Notes under the pieces: model-generated
The model's database searches: none
The model's input: only the letters and a program-made list of their open reading frames with translations
What the model was told of the DNA's origin: nothing
NCBI GenBank assembly: GCA_009733575.1
Contig: ML769786.1
Coordinates: 1-54,799, forward strand
Source of the DNA: Gymnopus androsaceus JB14
Taxonomy: Eukaryota > Basidiomycota > Agaricomycetes > Agaricales > Omphalotaceae
DNA: 54,799 nucleotides
Direction: 5' to 3'
Translations under genes and position numbers: made by a program
Shown here: piece after piece, positions 21,648 through 32,943 of the stretch
Numbering within the stretch: the first letter of the stretch is position 1
How the letters are laid out: every line of letters begins with the position of its first letter

Positions 21648-23084
21648 ATGTTTTCTTCCACTCTACTGTTGCTTTCATACGCTTCCGTTGTGTTTGCTGC
21701 ACAAGGACAATGGATCAATACATGGACTGCAATGCCTCAGCTTACAGAATTCAGTAACCTGCCAAACCCCCCATTCGTGAGGATATATCCAATTTCTTCG
21801 TTCTTTCCTGACGATTTTTTAACCATGTTCAGAACGGAACCACTGGAGTTTTCGCAGACTCCACAATCAGGCAGACAATTCATACGTCGATTGGTGGCGA
21901 CCAGATCAGAGTGCGGTTCTCCAACGTCTTTGGAGTGAATAATTTAAACATCACAGCTGCGACGGTAGCGCTTCCATTGGACGGAGCTGCTGGAGCCAGT
22001 GCTATAGATACTAGCACGCTCACCACTCTCACTTTCAGTGGGAACGAGAGCTTTTCGATCCCGAATGGCGCTCTCATCGTCTCGGATCCGGTTCAATTGC
22101 CAGTCAAGCCTCAGTCCATGCTGACTGTGACACTGTACACGAAAGATGGACAAGAAGGATTCGACATTACGTCGCATCCAGGGAGCCGTACCACGAGCTG
22201 GATGTCTTTCGGAAATCTGGTTTCGGATTTCAACATCACGTCTGAATCAACGCAGAGTCTTGAGCATTGGTGGGTAACTAATCCTTCCATGGTCGTCGTG
22301 TTCGTGGTTATTAATTGAACCTATAGGTATTTTATTAGTGCCGTGGAGGTTTGGACCTCCCAGTCTACTTCGGCCTTCTCCATCGTCGGAGACAGTATCA
22401 CGGATGGTCGCGCCAGCGATGATAACGAGAACAACCGGTAAACAATAACCTCTAACTGTTTTCAATTCCTGACGCTATCTTCTCAGATGGCCTGACCTTG
22501 TCTTAGCCCGCATGCAACAAAACGCAGCCACCTCTCAAATCTCCGTAAACAACCAAGCCGCAGGTGGAAATCGAATTCTCGCCGATGGCCTGGGCCCAAA
22601 CGCTCTCGGTAGAATTGACCGTGACGTCCTGGCGCAATTTGGCGTCAAGTACGCTATGATCTTCGAGGGCGTCAACGACATTGGGGTCGCAGATGCCACA
22701 GAAGAGGCTCAAGCTCTAATTGGAGACCAGGTCATAACAGCCTTCAAGCAGATCGTCACTCGGATTCATACATTTGGAATCCCGATATTCGCATCTACCA
22801 TCACACCGTTCGGTGCTCCGAATAATACTATCCAGCCATACTCCAGTCCCGTAAGGGAAGCCACTCGTCAACGCGTCAATGCATTCATTCGGACCCCTAG
22901 CTCGTTCGACTTTGTTATAGATTTTGACAAGGTCGTAGCAGATCCCGAGAATCCCTCTCAGCTGAACCCCGCATTCAATTCGGGAGATTTTCTTCACCCG
23001 AACGTTAGTGGTTATGAGGCTATGGCGAACGCCTTTCCTTTGGAGATATTTGAGCAATTTGCTGGAGGAGTTAGCATGTTCTAG
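21648..23084 (+). CDS. Secreted SGNH/GDSL-type hydrolase
   Basis: Exons 21648-21776, 21833-22269, 22327-22437 and 22487-23084 join in phase across introns of 56, 57 and 49 nt, giving 424 residues. The N-terminus is a clear signal peptide (MFSSTLLLLSYASVVFAA). SGNH blocks are all present: FSIVGDSITDG (nucleophile Ser about 212), NNQAAGGNRIL (oxyanion Gly), EGVNDIG (oxyanion Asn) and DFLHPNVSGY (catalytic Asp about 393, His about 396). An N-terminal beta-rich region of roughly 180 residues precedes the hydrolase, as in fungal secreted GDSL-like acylhydrolases (PF13472). It probably hydrolyses ester or acetyl groups on extracellular substrates; the substrate cannot be inferred. Several NxS/NxT sequons fit secretion. 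It is followed by another secreted-protein gene on the same strand. Confidence 0.9.
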
Positions 23085-23521
23085 AACGCAGAAGTTTTTA
23101 TTTTGTATTCTTCATGAAATCAAAACTCCAGCTCTTAAGTTGATGCACATTCGTCGTGCAGCTGTGATCGATACCTTTGAGGAATTCTTGTACTGCAGAA
23201 TCTACTAACCGTGTTTGGAATGAAGGTACATCTTGGTTAGGAGTGCCAGCGCATGCTTGCTTGTGCAATATAGGTTGATGTGCCAGTGGATGCTTAGCGG
23301 AAGCCTTAACCAGTGAGTCTCAATTAGCCGTACGAGGATTGACACTCCGTTAACGATGCAGTATTTTCTCCGCATAACTTGCTTGCTTGCCATCTATCTC
23401 TTTTATACGAGAACGGTCCTGAATTTAACCACAGGCGAGCTATAAAGCAGATGCTTGCGCGAAATCGCTCTCTATTGCATCTCACCTTTTTCAAGGTTTC
23501 ATACCTCTGCTTGAACACAAC
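23085..23521. other. Intergenic between two secreted-protein genes
   Basis: This carries the 3' flank of the SGNH hydrolase and the promoter of the cupredoxin-like gene. No coding frame is supported. Confidence 0.5.
23441..23447 (+). promoter_or_regulatory. TATA box of the cupredoxin-like gene
   Basis: TATAAAG lies 81 bases upstream of the start codon at 23522 and is followed by a pyrimidine-rich leader, a standard fungal promoter arrangement. Confidence 0.55.
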
Positions 23522-24527
23522 ATGTTCTACCACTTCGAGATACTTTCTGGCCTTGCACTTGTATCTTCCTGCTTGATCAGCGGTATCAAGGCGCAGGCGA
23601 CTCGGAGCACAAGTAGTGCGTCTCCCCTAGAAATCGCCCGACGTTTCTTTTGTTCTAATGTCCTTTTCACAGCAAACTTCGATGTTACCGTTGGTCTCAA
23701 TGGAGCTTCCGCATTTAATCCCTTGATGGTCGTAGGTGCGGTCGCCGGGGACACGGTTACTTTCCACTTGTCAGTTCTTTCCTCAAGATAGTGTTATGCC
23801 AACCTCAAGTATTTCTTGCAGCGGGTCTACCAATCATAGTGTCACACAGTCGAGCGCAACTGCAGTAAGTCCAACATCTGGCTTGGATGATTATTCCGGA
23901 TTCCGCTAACTGAGCATCCGTAGCCATGCACTCCTCTTTCGTTTGGTATCAGCTCTGGAATGTAGGTCTACTTCATCCCCATCCTGTTCCGCATCACATC
24001 CATTGCCATATTTTTGATGCTTGCTCGTTATTCCTCTAGTATCCCTGTCTCCATCGCCCAGATCGAAGATGGGTTGCCAACATTCGAGATGACAATTGAG
24101 AATGATGACCCGCTTTGGTTCGAGTCGACAGATTTCTGTACTTCAGGCGAGTATAGCGACCTTTCCGCAAATGTAGGGCTAACATATGGATATAGGAATG
24201 GTATTCGCGGTGAACCCACCATCGACTGAAGCTTTTGATGAGTTCCAAGCTTTGGCAATTCTTAGTGGAATTCTGCCCAGCTCCTCGAAGGTTTCTTCTA
24301 CGTCCGGCACTTCTTCTGTAAAGGCTTCCACAACCACCAGTGCTTCCAGCTGTCCGACCGCCACCTCTTCGCCTTCCGCATCGTGCATGTGTACATGTTC
24401 AGCTGCGACTAGCACTAGTGCTCATACGTCAAGTACATCGAGTGTGAGTACCAATGGAATATTGCCAGATATTCCCTTCGTCTCCCTCGCCATAGTTCCC
24501 AGTGGCGTCTGCCCACCCCCAGAGTAG
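23522..24527 (+). CDS. Secreted cupredoxin-like Ser/Thr-rich protein
   Basis: Six exons (23522-23612, 23673-23769, 23822-23864, 23924-23961, 24040-24146, 24196-24527) give 235 residues in consistent phase. The N-terminus is a signal peptide (FEILSGLALVSSCLISGIKA). The core follows the fungal extracellular cupredoxin-like pattern: DVTVGLNGASAFNP, AGDTVTFHFSGSTNHSVTQS, then APCTPLSFGISSGI, DDPLWFES and CTSGMVFAVNPPST. His in NHSVTQ and Cys residues are at the positions usual for copper ligands, but copper binding is not certain because the usual WFYC is WFES. A Ser/Thr-rich tail follows, likely O-glycosylated. The fifth intron (24147-24195) has a GC donor (GCGAGT) and a good branch site (GCTAACA); only that choice keeps SGMVFAVNP in frame. 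Confidence 0.82.
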
Positions 24528-25083
24528 TGGAACCTAAATTTTTATTAGACCTTGAATAGTTTTTCTTTCTCCATACCCAGGCTGAATTCGCGAGTGGAGT
24601 AGTATTGTCTATATGGACTAGAATGGGTTATCGAATGAACCTTTTACAGACTTTGCTATGTATCTACTTTCTTAATGATCTCAATGATCACTTCGTGTAG
24701 CTTTTATATCTGGCTATGGCACGAAGGACATGCATTTGTTTCTCGAACACTAAAAAACGCTTTTATGTCACATTTCGAGAGCTAACCTACCGCTTTTGGT
24801 CTTCTTGAGTTTTGATGAGTCGTCATCCTGCACTCGCTTTCCACTACCTTGGGCGGCGGGGGCGTCTCACCGCCAAAGATCCTTTAGAGTAAGAGGGTCG
24901 AATAAGACAAATAAATGAATTACAGGGCAACGTACTTGACTGTTTGATGTAGAAAGAATATACAAACACTACTAGTCTCGCTAGCCAGAAGGTGAAGGAA
25001 AAATCGTTGTCTCATGGACAAACGTCATTGAAAAGAAATAGAGAATAAGATGGTGTAAAGACCTGGAAAAGATCGAATGAGTG
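24528..25083. other. Intergenic, no gene seen
   Basis: These are the 3' flanks of the cupredoxin-like gene and of the converging minus-strand candidate. No frame is supported. Confidence 0.5.
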
Positions 25084-25623
25084 CTAGGAGTAGCTGAAAG
25101 AAGCGGTATCGAAAGATAGATAAATAAATGAAGAATTGCACAGCGTTGCACTGATGTTAGGTTCAGAGTAGATAATGTCACCGAACAGTGGGAAGTGATA
25201 AATGGCTTCTTCCTTGTTCCTTGAATGCAGGCGTATATGCAGCTCCTCAAGATTGGCTTCTTTTTCGTACGCCATTGAATCGATCTGATAATTTTTGATG
25301 TAGGTGGGAGGGAAGAGATCAAGGAAAGCCAGACAGAACATCCGATCATCTATGCGACTAAGCCACCGCTCATCAAATCTTTCCCAGTCATGGCAAGAGC
25401 AACCAGTGATTCTGCTACAGTGGCACAGTCTATGAACAGTTGGATTGCAAATTTTCCTCGAAATAACAGTGTGTAAAGCCCAAGGAAGCCAAGAGAAGAG
25501 AATGGGGATGATAGTTTTTGTGATGCGCCTATGGCCATCCAGTGTTTGGCAAGCAACTTATATTAGTGAAGATATTGAGAGTGCAGAAATCACAGGTTAC
25601 TTGAGTATCGGCATAGCCGGCAT
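25084..25623 (-). CDS. Candidate unrecognised protein, two exons
   Basis: Exons 25623-25601 and 25528-25084 join across a 72-nt GTAACC...CATAG intron to give 155 residues, starting MPAMPILK. The long exon is open for 148 codons and includes IPILFSWLPWALHTVISRK and KNYQIDSMAYEKEANLEELH. The first part also has an alternative open frame (FSSLGFLGLYTLLFRGKFA), so the true splicing may differ, and an in-frame extension upstream of the chosen ATG (TLIDNPYVCIVLPT) suggests another exon. No family is recognised. It is divergent from the membrane-protein gene starting about 195 bases away. Confidence 0.35.
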
Positions 25624-25817
25624 GGTTGGAAGGACAATGCACACGTATGGGTTGTCGATCAAGGTTGTGGTCAAGGTCGCGTAGCGGAGTTTTGAAGCGT
25701 GCCGTGTTACTCACCCATCACGAGACTCGAGGACTTTGATAACGATTCAACTTTGAGACACTCCCGTCTATCTATCCATCCATCGCTCGTTCAACTCCAG
25801 TGTTAGATTATCGATCC

Positions 25818-26897
25818 ATGGTAAATCAGTCATTTTTTTGCATACAAAATGTTTATATGTCCATCTGCTCTAGCCTCGTCGACGCAAAACCCAAAATTCG
25901 CGAAAGAAGAAATCCTCTGAAAAACGTAGTGAGAGGCCAGCATACTACCAGTACCAGCAGGATGAACAAGACGAGCTTCATGACCACTTGAGGAATTTCT
26001 TGCATGAGTTTGCCAGGGAGAGATATTATGCTCAGAATCGGAGTGGCACAAGCTCCCAAAGTGGCACAGCTAACTCGAGGTCAAAGTTCGATGAGGATCC
26101 TCATACGCATAAAAGTATCTGCAAGGCTTGGGAGGATTATGTGGATGAGGAACTTGCTCTCTACATTGGCCGAAGAGAGTTTGTCCTATTTCTTGTAAGA
26201 CGATCTTTTGCCTCTTTCAAAGGCTTTATTTTGACCATTATACTTAAAAAGGCAACTTTATTCATTACGAGCTTGATTTTTGGAATCTTTCTCGTTTTCA
26301 TTACTGTCGGCAAACTATGGAATCTGATATTCAGGTCGAGTTCGTGAGTACCGAAAAATTTGTCAATTTCCTGCAACTGAAAACCGAGTAAAAGGCATTG
26401 GTATGGCGTATTGTTCACGTTCATCTACATTCTGTGCTGTATGACCACATCCTATACACTTATGCACCGATCGGTGAATCGCCAAAGCTATACCGTTGTA
26501 ACGGAAAGAGGTCTCCCGCTCCTTCGAGGGAGTCACCACATCTATTTTCACACTCATCCTTCTAAACTGGCTCCCTCTCAAATGCGAAATCCATTCAACG
26601 GCGAGTCCCACCTCTTGTATTTACTTCGTTATGGCGGGCTTCGTTTTCTCAATTCATGTTCATTCCCGCTTTTTTATGCGCCTTTTCTTATGTTTTATGT
26701 GCTTGCAAGCTACTACGATACCTTTCCTTCTCAATGGGACTACGGTTGGTGCGGCTTTGGGGCTGTTTTATGTGGTGTCATGGGTGATAACCAACATGGA
26801 GGAGGACGCCATCAAGAAGGATCATGCAGGGTCCCAGGGGAAAAGGTTTTTCGAGTTTTGGAGTGGGATAGGTTTGATTCTGCATGGCTCATTTTGA
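25818..26897 (+). CDS. Hypothetical multi-pass membrane protein
   Basis: Proposed exons are 25818-25820, 25874-26343, 26395-26473 and 26511-26897, for about 312 residues. The first exon would be just the ATG, followed at once by a 53-nt GTAAAT...CTCTAG intron. Exon 2 starts PRRRKTQNSRKKKSSEK (basic), then YYQYQQDEQDELHDHLR. Membrane segments are visible: LFITSLIFGIFLVFITVG, YGVLFTFIYILCCM, TTSIFTLILLNWLP, VMAGFVFSIHV and VGAALGLFYVVSWVI. The last intron (26474-26510) is only 37 nt; it is required to reach the frame with the later membrane helices, so this junction is the weakest point. No family is recognised. Confidence 0.5.
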
Positions 26898-27825
26898 CCT
26901 TTTGGCTCTATTTGGGACTTGCACTTGCTTTTTAGATTTTCATCTAGCTATTCATCTTCTTGCACGTACTTATCTAATTCTTTCGCTGCGATCTTTTGTA
27001 CTACTTATCCTTCGCAGTCTACATTCTTGTATCTACCTTTTGTCCTGCTGTATCAATTAAGTAATTCGATGCACACTATCGAGGTGATTTTATACACCTC
27101 TCTTCTACAGAAATCTCTTTTGAAGACTCCGCATTCTGCGCTTACGCTGAACATGTACCTTTGTGAATTTTGATTCTGGACATTCAGGAATCAAATTGGC
27201 GTTTCGGGGAAAAGATAACCAGACCATGTTTCGAAAAGAAGTGACTTTGCAGCGACTCTATTCTCGTCACTTCTAACCCTAAGAGCTTGGTCTGATGGTG
27301 GGGAATCTCAGGTCAAGATCGTTAGCGCTCAATAACTTCGTTGTCCTTGGGAATCTTATCCTATTAGTATCGCTGCATTGCTCTAAGGACATGTCGAAGT
27401 CGACGCGCCTCTTCCAACATGTCGAGGGTGATATATTTGAACGCAGGAAGATCGTTTGTCAGTAAAATGATACGTACAGGCGTTATTTCACCCAGAGTCA
27501 CTAACGATTACTGCTAACTTCCGAGATCTTAATAGGCCTAGGTCCAATCTTATCATCAAGCCTACTGAGTCGTTATTATAAACGTACGCGGCGGTTAAAG
27601 GAAGGATCGCGAAGGATTACAGCGATGCGCCGCATATGGACTCTTAGAATCCCATCGATAGGCTTGTCATCGCAGAAAGCCAAACATAAACCCAATAGCG
27701 ATCTGAATTTCCGTAAATACAATACACAAGATCAAAGAATGTTACCATTAATCTTTACTGAACCATGTACGCGATCATATCCACACCGTTCTGAAAGCCA
27801 TGTCTCTGCATGAAGCGAGCTGCTA
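26898..27825. other. Intergenic, no gene seen
   Basis: A+T-rich flank after the membrane-protein gene. Short frames only, no motif. Confidence 0.5.
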
Positions 27826-28831
<1,006 letters not shown>

Positions 28832-29033
28832 CGAGAATTTTGCTTTTGCCTCTATAGGAGAATACAGATGACCACAGCGACGACGAAAGTCAAAACAGTC
28901 CGATAAGGATGGTAGAGAGAAGAAAGAGAACGATAGAGAGATTGAGATGGAGAGGAGGAAAGTTTCATAGGTTAAAGCGCCGGTAAAGCGCCGCAATTTC
29001 AAGCGCCTATGAGCGCTACTGTAATTCAAACGT

Positions 29034-29419
29034 TCACTGCTTTCCGAGTCGTCCGAGAACAATGTTGTACGTTTTATCAATATTGAGACTTTCGAAGGCT
29101 ACTGATTCCTCAATGCCTTCTAGTTGACTCATTTTTGAGCATTCCTCTTCGGTGACTGGTCCAGCCTTGAACCATGCAATGCAAAAGGGCAATGCTCCGT
29201 TCGAAACCGAAAGGGTGTCGAGGTCTACAGGATAGGTTTGCCGGTTTTGAGTGCTATCCGGCGGGTAAATCACATCCCTCGAGCCAAGGTCAACTGCGTG
29301 CTGCGTCACATTCAAGCTAAAATCACGCCGTAGTCAAATCACCCGTAGTTATGAACCAGAAGGTGCCTGATATATGTATCATCGTTGGCCAAGTGAAGGG
29401 AATCGACAATGACATCAAA
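29034..29419 (-). pseudogene. 5'-truncated coding relic, unknown family
   Basis: The minus strand encodes FDVIVDSLHLANDDTYIRHL followed, after a gap too short for a normal intron (26 nt or a frameshift), by NVTQHAVDLGSRDVIYPP and GALPFCIAWFKAGPVTEEE, ending GRLGKQ-stop. No start codon or upstream exon was found, and the 5' side runs into the F-box gene head. It looks like the 3' part of a gene that lost its front. No family is recognised. Confidence 0.35.
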
Positions 29420-31610
29420 CTGCAGTGATAGGATGGCAGTGCTTGTCTTGGAGTATAATATACCGAATGCTCACTCTATAGAAGCTTTTCTTTATTTCCC
29501 TCATACCAGCTCATATCATCACTATCCGGTTGTAAACGATCAACGAACTATCTATTTTCTAGAAATGAAACTGACTATACGGATTCCAGATCGGCGTCTT
29601 CCCTCGGGCCCTAGGGAGGGTACTGTTCCACTGGCACCAGTAACACCTTCCAATCGACCGTGCAAACTAGTAATGCAGGAGATGAGTAGATTGACGGAAG
29701 AACATGGCTCACGGAACGAACGTTGGAAGGGAGCTCAGGCTACAGCCTCCCGGCGCCATTCCCTACAAATCCAGGTTTCCAGCTGTTGCACAAACGAAAC
29801 TCCGCCTTCTCATACCGAGTGCGAAAATTCCGACCGGGACAGAGTTGCTCGACGAATGTCACTGTACAATCCTCAGGATGTAAATCCTTCCCCTTCCACG
29901 AATGGCATTCGTCGATCTGCATCTTTACGGACCCTGCGCGAATCTCGGGCACAACCTCGGGTGCTTGTCTTTGCACGCCAAGCTCCTCGAAGCCGCCAAA
30001 GCAAATCTCCAAGTTCACAGAATCACCGCTTGCCCATAGAAATCCTCACCGAAGTCTTCCTTCACTGCGTACCCACAAACTATGATACGCCACCAGTCTG
30101 CCTCGCCAGAGAAGCACCTCTTGTGTTGACGTCGATCTGCCGAGAGTGGAGGTTGGTTGCGCTGAATACGCCGCGCCTGTGGTGTTTTCCGCGTTTCCGT
30201 CTTCCGCAGCCAACGTCCATGGCCGCTGAGGGTTCAGCACGGCAACAGATTGGGATAGAACTTTGGCTGAAACGTTCCGGCTCACTTCCCTTGTCCCTTT
30301 CGTTATGTCCATCCCGCTTCGGCTTTGAAAACGATATCAGTAACTCGGAACCGAATCACAATGCGTTCCGAGTCCTCCGGTCGATATTGCAACACTGCTA
30401 TCGGATCGTAGAACTTACTATTTTCTCTCTACGAGGCATGCATGACCTATTGCGCTATATGTCTGTCACGAAGATTCGCCTTCCGGCTCTCCAAACCATC
30501 TACATACCAGTAGCAGGCGAAAGAACATGCGAGGTCAATGATAGATTGCTATCTGATCTAATGACCCAATCCCAGTTGATGATGCCCGGCCTACAAAAAA
30601 TTGGCATCGACGGCCTCAGCCCTGATACCACTCGATATCTCAATCGAACACGCAGCTGGTCTCCGAACGTCACACACCTCATCTTAGGCTCACTTCCTTC
30701 CTCTCGTCGTCGACCACTCAATGGCCAACGTCTTGGACCGGCGGAGCTACTATCTATCTTATTACGAAATCCTCAGCTCCGGTCTTTCGAGGGCGTTATA
30801 ACACTAAACAGTATCCAGTCCATTTATCGAACACCACAACTTTCTACCGTGGTGGTAAATCTTCCTGCTCTTCACAACCTAAAAATTCGCTTCGAAGTGC
30901 CCTCGAATGACGCGTTCACCCCATATCCCGACCCCGACATGTTCCATCTGTTCAAAGGCATGGCATGTCCCTCTTTGAAAACGCTCTCTGTAGCGTATGC
31001 AGGATTACCGTCCCTTGTTGAGGTGCCATTCATCCCTTGGCTCAGATCGACCGATGGAACTGGGTCAAGGCACACCCTAGGCGTTGAAAAGCTACGCAAA
31101 CTGCACCTAGAACTCTCTATGACGCCGGAGGCTTTAACACAATGTCTCGTTCTTCTCCCTCAGAGCCTTCGTGTTCTGGAAATCGTTGACCTTGGCCAAC
31201 TGACTACGGAGTTTGTCGCGGAATACGAGGGTGTGATGTTTGGGCATACAGTTCAAGATTCTCATCTTGAACTGTTGACTTGGCGTCTACCTAGTTACTG
31301 TGACGAGGATTACAGAACATACTCGTCATCTTTTAGCGATGGTATAAATCGCAATGTGTGTCCTCGCCTCAAAACATTCCGACTCACTGTATCTGCATTT
31401 TTGGCGCTTGGTGCGTCAATACCATCCGGCTCCCGTCTTAGTCCGGTTCAGAGACAGGGAATATCACAGGCGGTGTTGCAACGTTTTGTTGACAGTAGAA
31501 TGTCGAGAGAGCTTCATGATCTCGACAATAACGTGGGGAATTCACGAAAGCTGCGGGAATGCGAGGTTTTATTATCTCCGTCTTCGTCTTCATATTACAA
31601 GTTTTTCTAA
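29409..31610 (+). CDS. F-box-like domain protein with leucine-rich-type tail
   Basis: A single open frame codes for up to 733 residues. An F-box-like motif sits at about residues 200-260: LPIEILTEVFLHCVP, then CREWRLVALNTPRLWCF, the agaric F-box signature (PF12937). The C-terminal 450 residues have irregular leucine-rich spacing (VTHLILGSLPSS, LPALHNLKIRF, CPSLKTLSVAYAGLPSL, LRVLEIVDLG), typical of substrate-binding tails. Such proteins recruit targets to SCF ubiquitin ligases; the target is unknown. The first 52 residues are of poor quality and an in-frame ATG at 29565 follows a possible acceptor (TTTTCTAG), so the true start may be there or later. Intronless structure contrasts with its neighbours. 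Confidence 0.8.
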   Translation: MTSNCSDRMAVLVLEYNIPNAHSIEAFLYFPHTSSYHHYPVVNDQRTIYFLEMKLTIRIPDRRLPSGPREGTVPLAPVTPSNRPCKLVMQEMSRLTEEHGSRNERWKGAQATASRRHSLQIQVSSCCTNETPPSHTECENSDRDRVARRMSLYNPQDVNPSPSTNGIRRSASLRTLRESRAQPRVLVFARQAPRSRQSKSPSSQNHRLPIEILTEVFLHCVPTNYDTPPVCLAREAPLVLTSICREWRLVALNTPRLWCFPRFRLPQPTSMAAEGSARQQIGIELWLKRSGSLPLSLSLCPSRFGFENDISNSEPNHNAFRVLRSILQHCYRIVELTIFSLRGMHDLLRYMSVTKIRLPALQTIYIPVAGERTCEVNDRLLSDLMTQSQLMMPGLQKIGIDGLSPDTTRYLNRTRSWSPNVTHLILGSLPSSRRRPLNGQRLGPAELLSILLRNPQLRSFEGVITLNSIQSIYRTPQLSTVVVNLPALHNLKIRFEVPSNDAFTPYPDPDMFHLFKGMACPSLKTLSVAYAGLPSLVEVPFIPWLRSTDGTGSRHTLGVEKLRKLHLELSMTPEALTQCLVLLPQSLRVLEIVDLGQLTTEFVAEYEGVMFGHTVQDSHLELLTWRLPSYCDEDYRTYSSSFSDGINRNVCPRLKTFRLTVSAFLALGASIPSGSRLSPVQRQGISQAVLQRFVDSRMSRELHDLDNNVGNSRKLRECEVLLSPSSSSYYKFF

Positions 31611-32164
31611 TCTTTCAAATCTGGTGTATGTGGTATTTAACGGGATTATCCTCTATGTTATTGTCGTTCAACTTCTTCCATTTATTTAAGTATGTTTAAC
31701 TATTACCCTATGTATCTATACGTATATCCGTTCATCATGTTACCCATTCCCTATGTATCTTTGTACCTATTATTGCATTACTATTTATTACATTCATATA
31801 TGTATCTTGACAGAATTGTATGTGGAGGAATCGAACCTCGTTTAGGCATGAAAAATCTAGCTTTGACACCTATATATGGGAATTACCGATTGATCTACGG
31901 ATTGATTCGAACACCTGACACTTGCAAAATCCATTCCACCTTCACCCTGGATTTTTTTTTCGAGGACGCTTCACTGATTCATATTTTTATCAAATTTCAA
32001 AAGACACCTGCTCCATTCCTTTGTCCTTTTACTCTGCTAAAAGTAGAGGAAGCGTTGAACTAGCACAAAGAAGTTGGTCTCGAAATTATATCACGGACTT
32101 TGTTTTCGTAATCAGTCAATTGGCAGGATGATCTTACATTATCAATTGTACAACAGTCTATGAT
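31611..32164. other. AT-rich intergenic stretch
   Basis: This is the 3' flank of the F-box gene and of the minus-strand 178-aa gene. It is markedly A+T-rich (31620-31820) and contains a tRNA-like internal promoter (next entry). No coding frame is supported. Confidence 0.5.
31827..31897 (-). other. tRNA-like box A/box B pair (degenerate tRNA or SINE head)
   Basis: On the minus strand TAGATCAATCGG (31897-31886) fits box A except for one base, and GGTTCGATTCC (31837-31827) is a perfect box B. Their starts are 60 bases apart, longer than a simple tRNA. The flanks do not form a 7-bp acceptor stem (the 3' side ACATACA would need TGTATGT) and no convincing anticodon arm forms. It is therefore not a functional tRNA gene as it stands. 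Confidence 0.35.
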
Positions 32165-32861
32165 TCACTCCCAGAAAATATTCGCTGCTCGGAGCTTCGG
32201 TGAGTAAGTAGGCGCTTCTTTTCCAACTTTCTCGGGATCAGGATTCACGTCGACAATCGAAATTGGGTTTTCGGTGTACAGCACTATATCCTTCAAGAGT
32301 TCGATGGAGATTATCGAGTTCGTCCTCGACGCATGCTTCATTCTATTTGCTCTCAATAAAAGGTACCTCCAGGCTAATCTCTGAAGGTAGCAAGGAAGCA
32401 AGGAAGGTCATTAGACGTTAGACAATATAGACAAGAAGAAAATGTTGGCTTCCTACCGTACCGCGAGAACTATTGCCTGTGATTCCGACGGCTCCCGGAT
32501 CTTTCTTACTAGATAATGTTTGAATTTGACAGACTTGGCCAGCTTTAAAGCATGACACGCCCTATGCCCCAGATGTAGCGCTGGATCGTTGTTTTCCAGA
32601 AGCATAACCTCATGCTGAGAGCAAAAATCCAGCAGGTGATCAACGCGACTCTTCCTCGTGCGTTGGAGAGCGGAGAAAAAGATGGCCATCGCTCGACTAG
32701 ACTCCAGAGGCTTAGTTTCTATCTCTGCTCGAACGGCCCTAAAAGCGTGCCGTTAATTTACGGTGGATAAGTGAGTCTTATAGGCTCCGCTGACAGCGAT
32801 GCGTTGGTCAAGTACACCTGATTGGAGGTTTTCTACTGGCATTTCTAAATAAGATCCGCAT
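32165..32861 (-). CDS. Hypothetical 178-aa protein
   Basis: Exons 32861-32818, 32738-32462 and 32380-32165 join in phase across introns of 79 and 81 nt. The protein starts MRILFRNASRKPPIR and contains AMAIFFSALQRTRKSRVDHL, LHLGHRACHALKLAKSVKF, LAWRYLLLRANRMKHASR and ends RAANIFWE. It is basic, with no signal peptide or clear membrane span. A TATAAAAG box 75 bases upstream supports the start. No family is recognised. The exon-intron logic is good but the protein could be a fragment. Confidence 0.5.
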
Positions 32862-32935
32862 ATTCAACACACGGGCATCATGAAGAAACTCAAGGGAAAC
32901 ACGAACGCTACATGCCCCATCACCACTTTTATACG

Positions 32936-32943
32936 TCCTATAA
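32936..32943 (-). promoter_or_regulatory. TATA box of the 178-aa gene
   Basis: The minus strand reads TATAAAAG, 75 bases upstream of the start codon at 32861. Confidence 0.45.

Noticed and set aside
26631..26935. Reading frame ending at 26935 as the C-terminus of the membrane protein
   Set aside because: It is rich in Cys, Trp, Gly and Arg without helix pattern, whereas the overlapping frame ending at 26897 has clear membrane helices (VGAALGLFYVVSWVI).
31815..31900. Functional tRNA gene on the minus strand
   Set aside because: The acceptor arms do not pair and no anticodon stem-loop forms; only the T-arm and box A-like parts are present.
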